Of a DNA stretch of 38,367 bases, positions 38,143 through 38,367 are shown one piece after another. The notes under the pieces were generated by a model that was not told the DNA's origin, did no database searches, and saw nothing but the letters and a program-made list of their open reading frames with translations. Origin of the DNA: SVTX01 sp045538195. GTDB lineage: Bacteria; Bacillota; Clostridia; Oscillospirales; CAG-272. Location: positions 1 to 38,367 of the forward strand of contig JAZSRA010000010.1 in assembly GCA_045538195.1 (NCBI GenBank), written 5' to 3'. Each line of letters starts with the position of its first letter. The first letter of the stretch is position 1. Position numbers and translations under genes: made by a program.

Positions 38143-38367
38143 GTTTTTTGTAAAAAAATTAAAAATGATTTAAATTTTGATTTATCATCTATGGGTTATT
38201 TATGTTCATTTTCTTCCAACAGCGGAAGAAAACGAACCAAAAGAACGCCGCATAGGGTAAAGAGGGTCTTGTTCGAGAAAAAGCGAACATGCCGCATTTT
38301 CTCGCCCTGCGACATCCTCTCTCCCCTATGTACCCCTCTCTCCTGTCGGCAGAGCCGACGAAATGGG
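38143..38367. other. Terminal non-coding stretch with inverted repeats
   Basis: No gene can be supported here. Visible structures are TTTTCTTCC/GGAAGAAAA (about 38210-38233), with flanking GTTC/GAAC, and GTCGGC/GCCGAC with an AGA loop at 38345-38359. The latter resembles the short hairpins of the ATATCAC arrays and may be the beginning of another array beyond the window. Confidence 0.45.

Overview
The window reads as chromosomal DNA of a Gram-positive anaerobe of the class Clostridia, probably a gut-type Oscillospirales or Christensenellales relative. The support is: near-consensus sigma-A promoters (TTGACA, 17 bp, TATAAT), Gram-positive ribosome binding sites, two T-box leaders, BspA-type leucine-rich-repeat (LRR) lipoproteins, a DUF1846 protein, and ECF sigma/membrane anti-sigma pairs. 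The exact taxon cannot be fixed from sequence reading. I saw no rRNA, tRNA, prophage or CRISPR array.

Region 1 (1-17.6 kb, all minus strand) is a branched-chain amino acid supercluster. A T-box-controlled ilvA-ridA unit makes 2-oxobutyrate for isoleucine and clears its reactive enamine intermediate. A second T-box precedes ilvB-ilvN-ilvC, a divergent coaX-like kinase, an ECF S component, then ilvD, leuA, leuC, leuD, leuB and ilvE. Together these encode the whole valine/leucine/isoleucine pathway. The 5' part of argG (cut by the window edge) follows with its own promoter. The intergenic spaces hold two kinds of unexplained structure: long palindromes that abut start or stop codons, and arrays of short hairpins, two of them spaced by an invariant ATATCAC.

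Region 2 (17.6-23.9 kb, plus strand) is a four-gene unit: a BspA-like LRR lipoprotein, a sigma-70/ECF factor, a membrane LRR protein whose N-terminus looks like a DUF4367-type anti-sigma factor, and a second LRR lipoprotein. I read it as a candidate transmembrane signalling system with an LRR ectodomain as sensor.

Region 3 (23.9-29.8 kb) holds DUF1846, an SCP2-domain protein, a COG1313-type radical SAM protein, a CinA C-terminal amidase and phosphofructokinase. It is bracketed by two inverted copies of a ~220 bp MITE-like element with terminal inverted repeats and internal hairpins.

Region 4 (29.8-34.6 kb, minus strand) is a MarR regulator with a palindromic operator and a heterodimeric ABC exporter. 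One exporter subunit carries a predicted extracellular PPC-like domain between its first two membrane helices. Region 5 (34.6-38.15 kb, minus strand) is a complete operon: ECF promoter, ECF sigma factor, membrane anti-sigma candidate, VWA lipoprotein, small lipoprotein, terminator. The last ~200 bases hold hairpins but no gene I can support.
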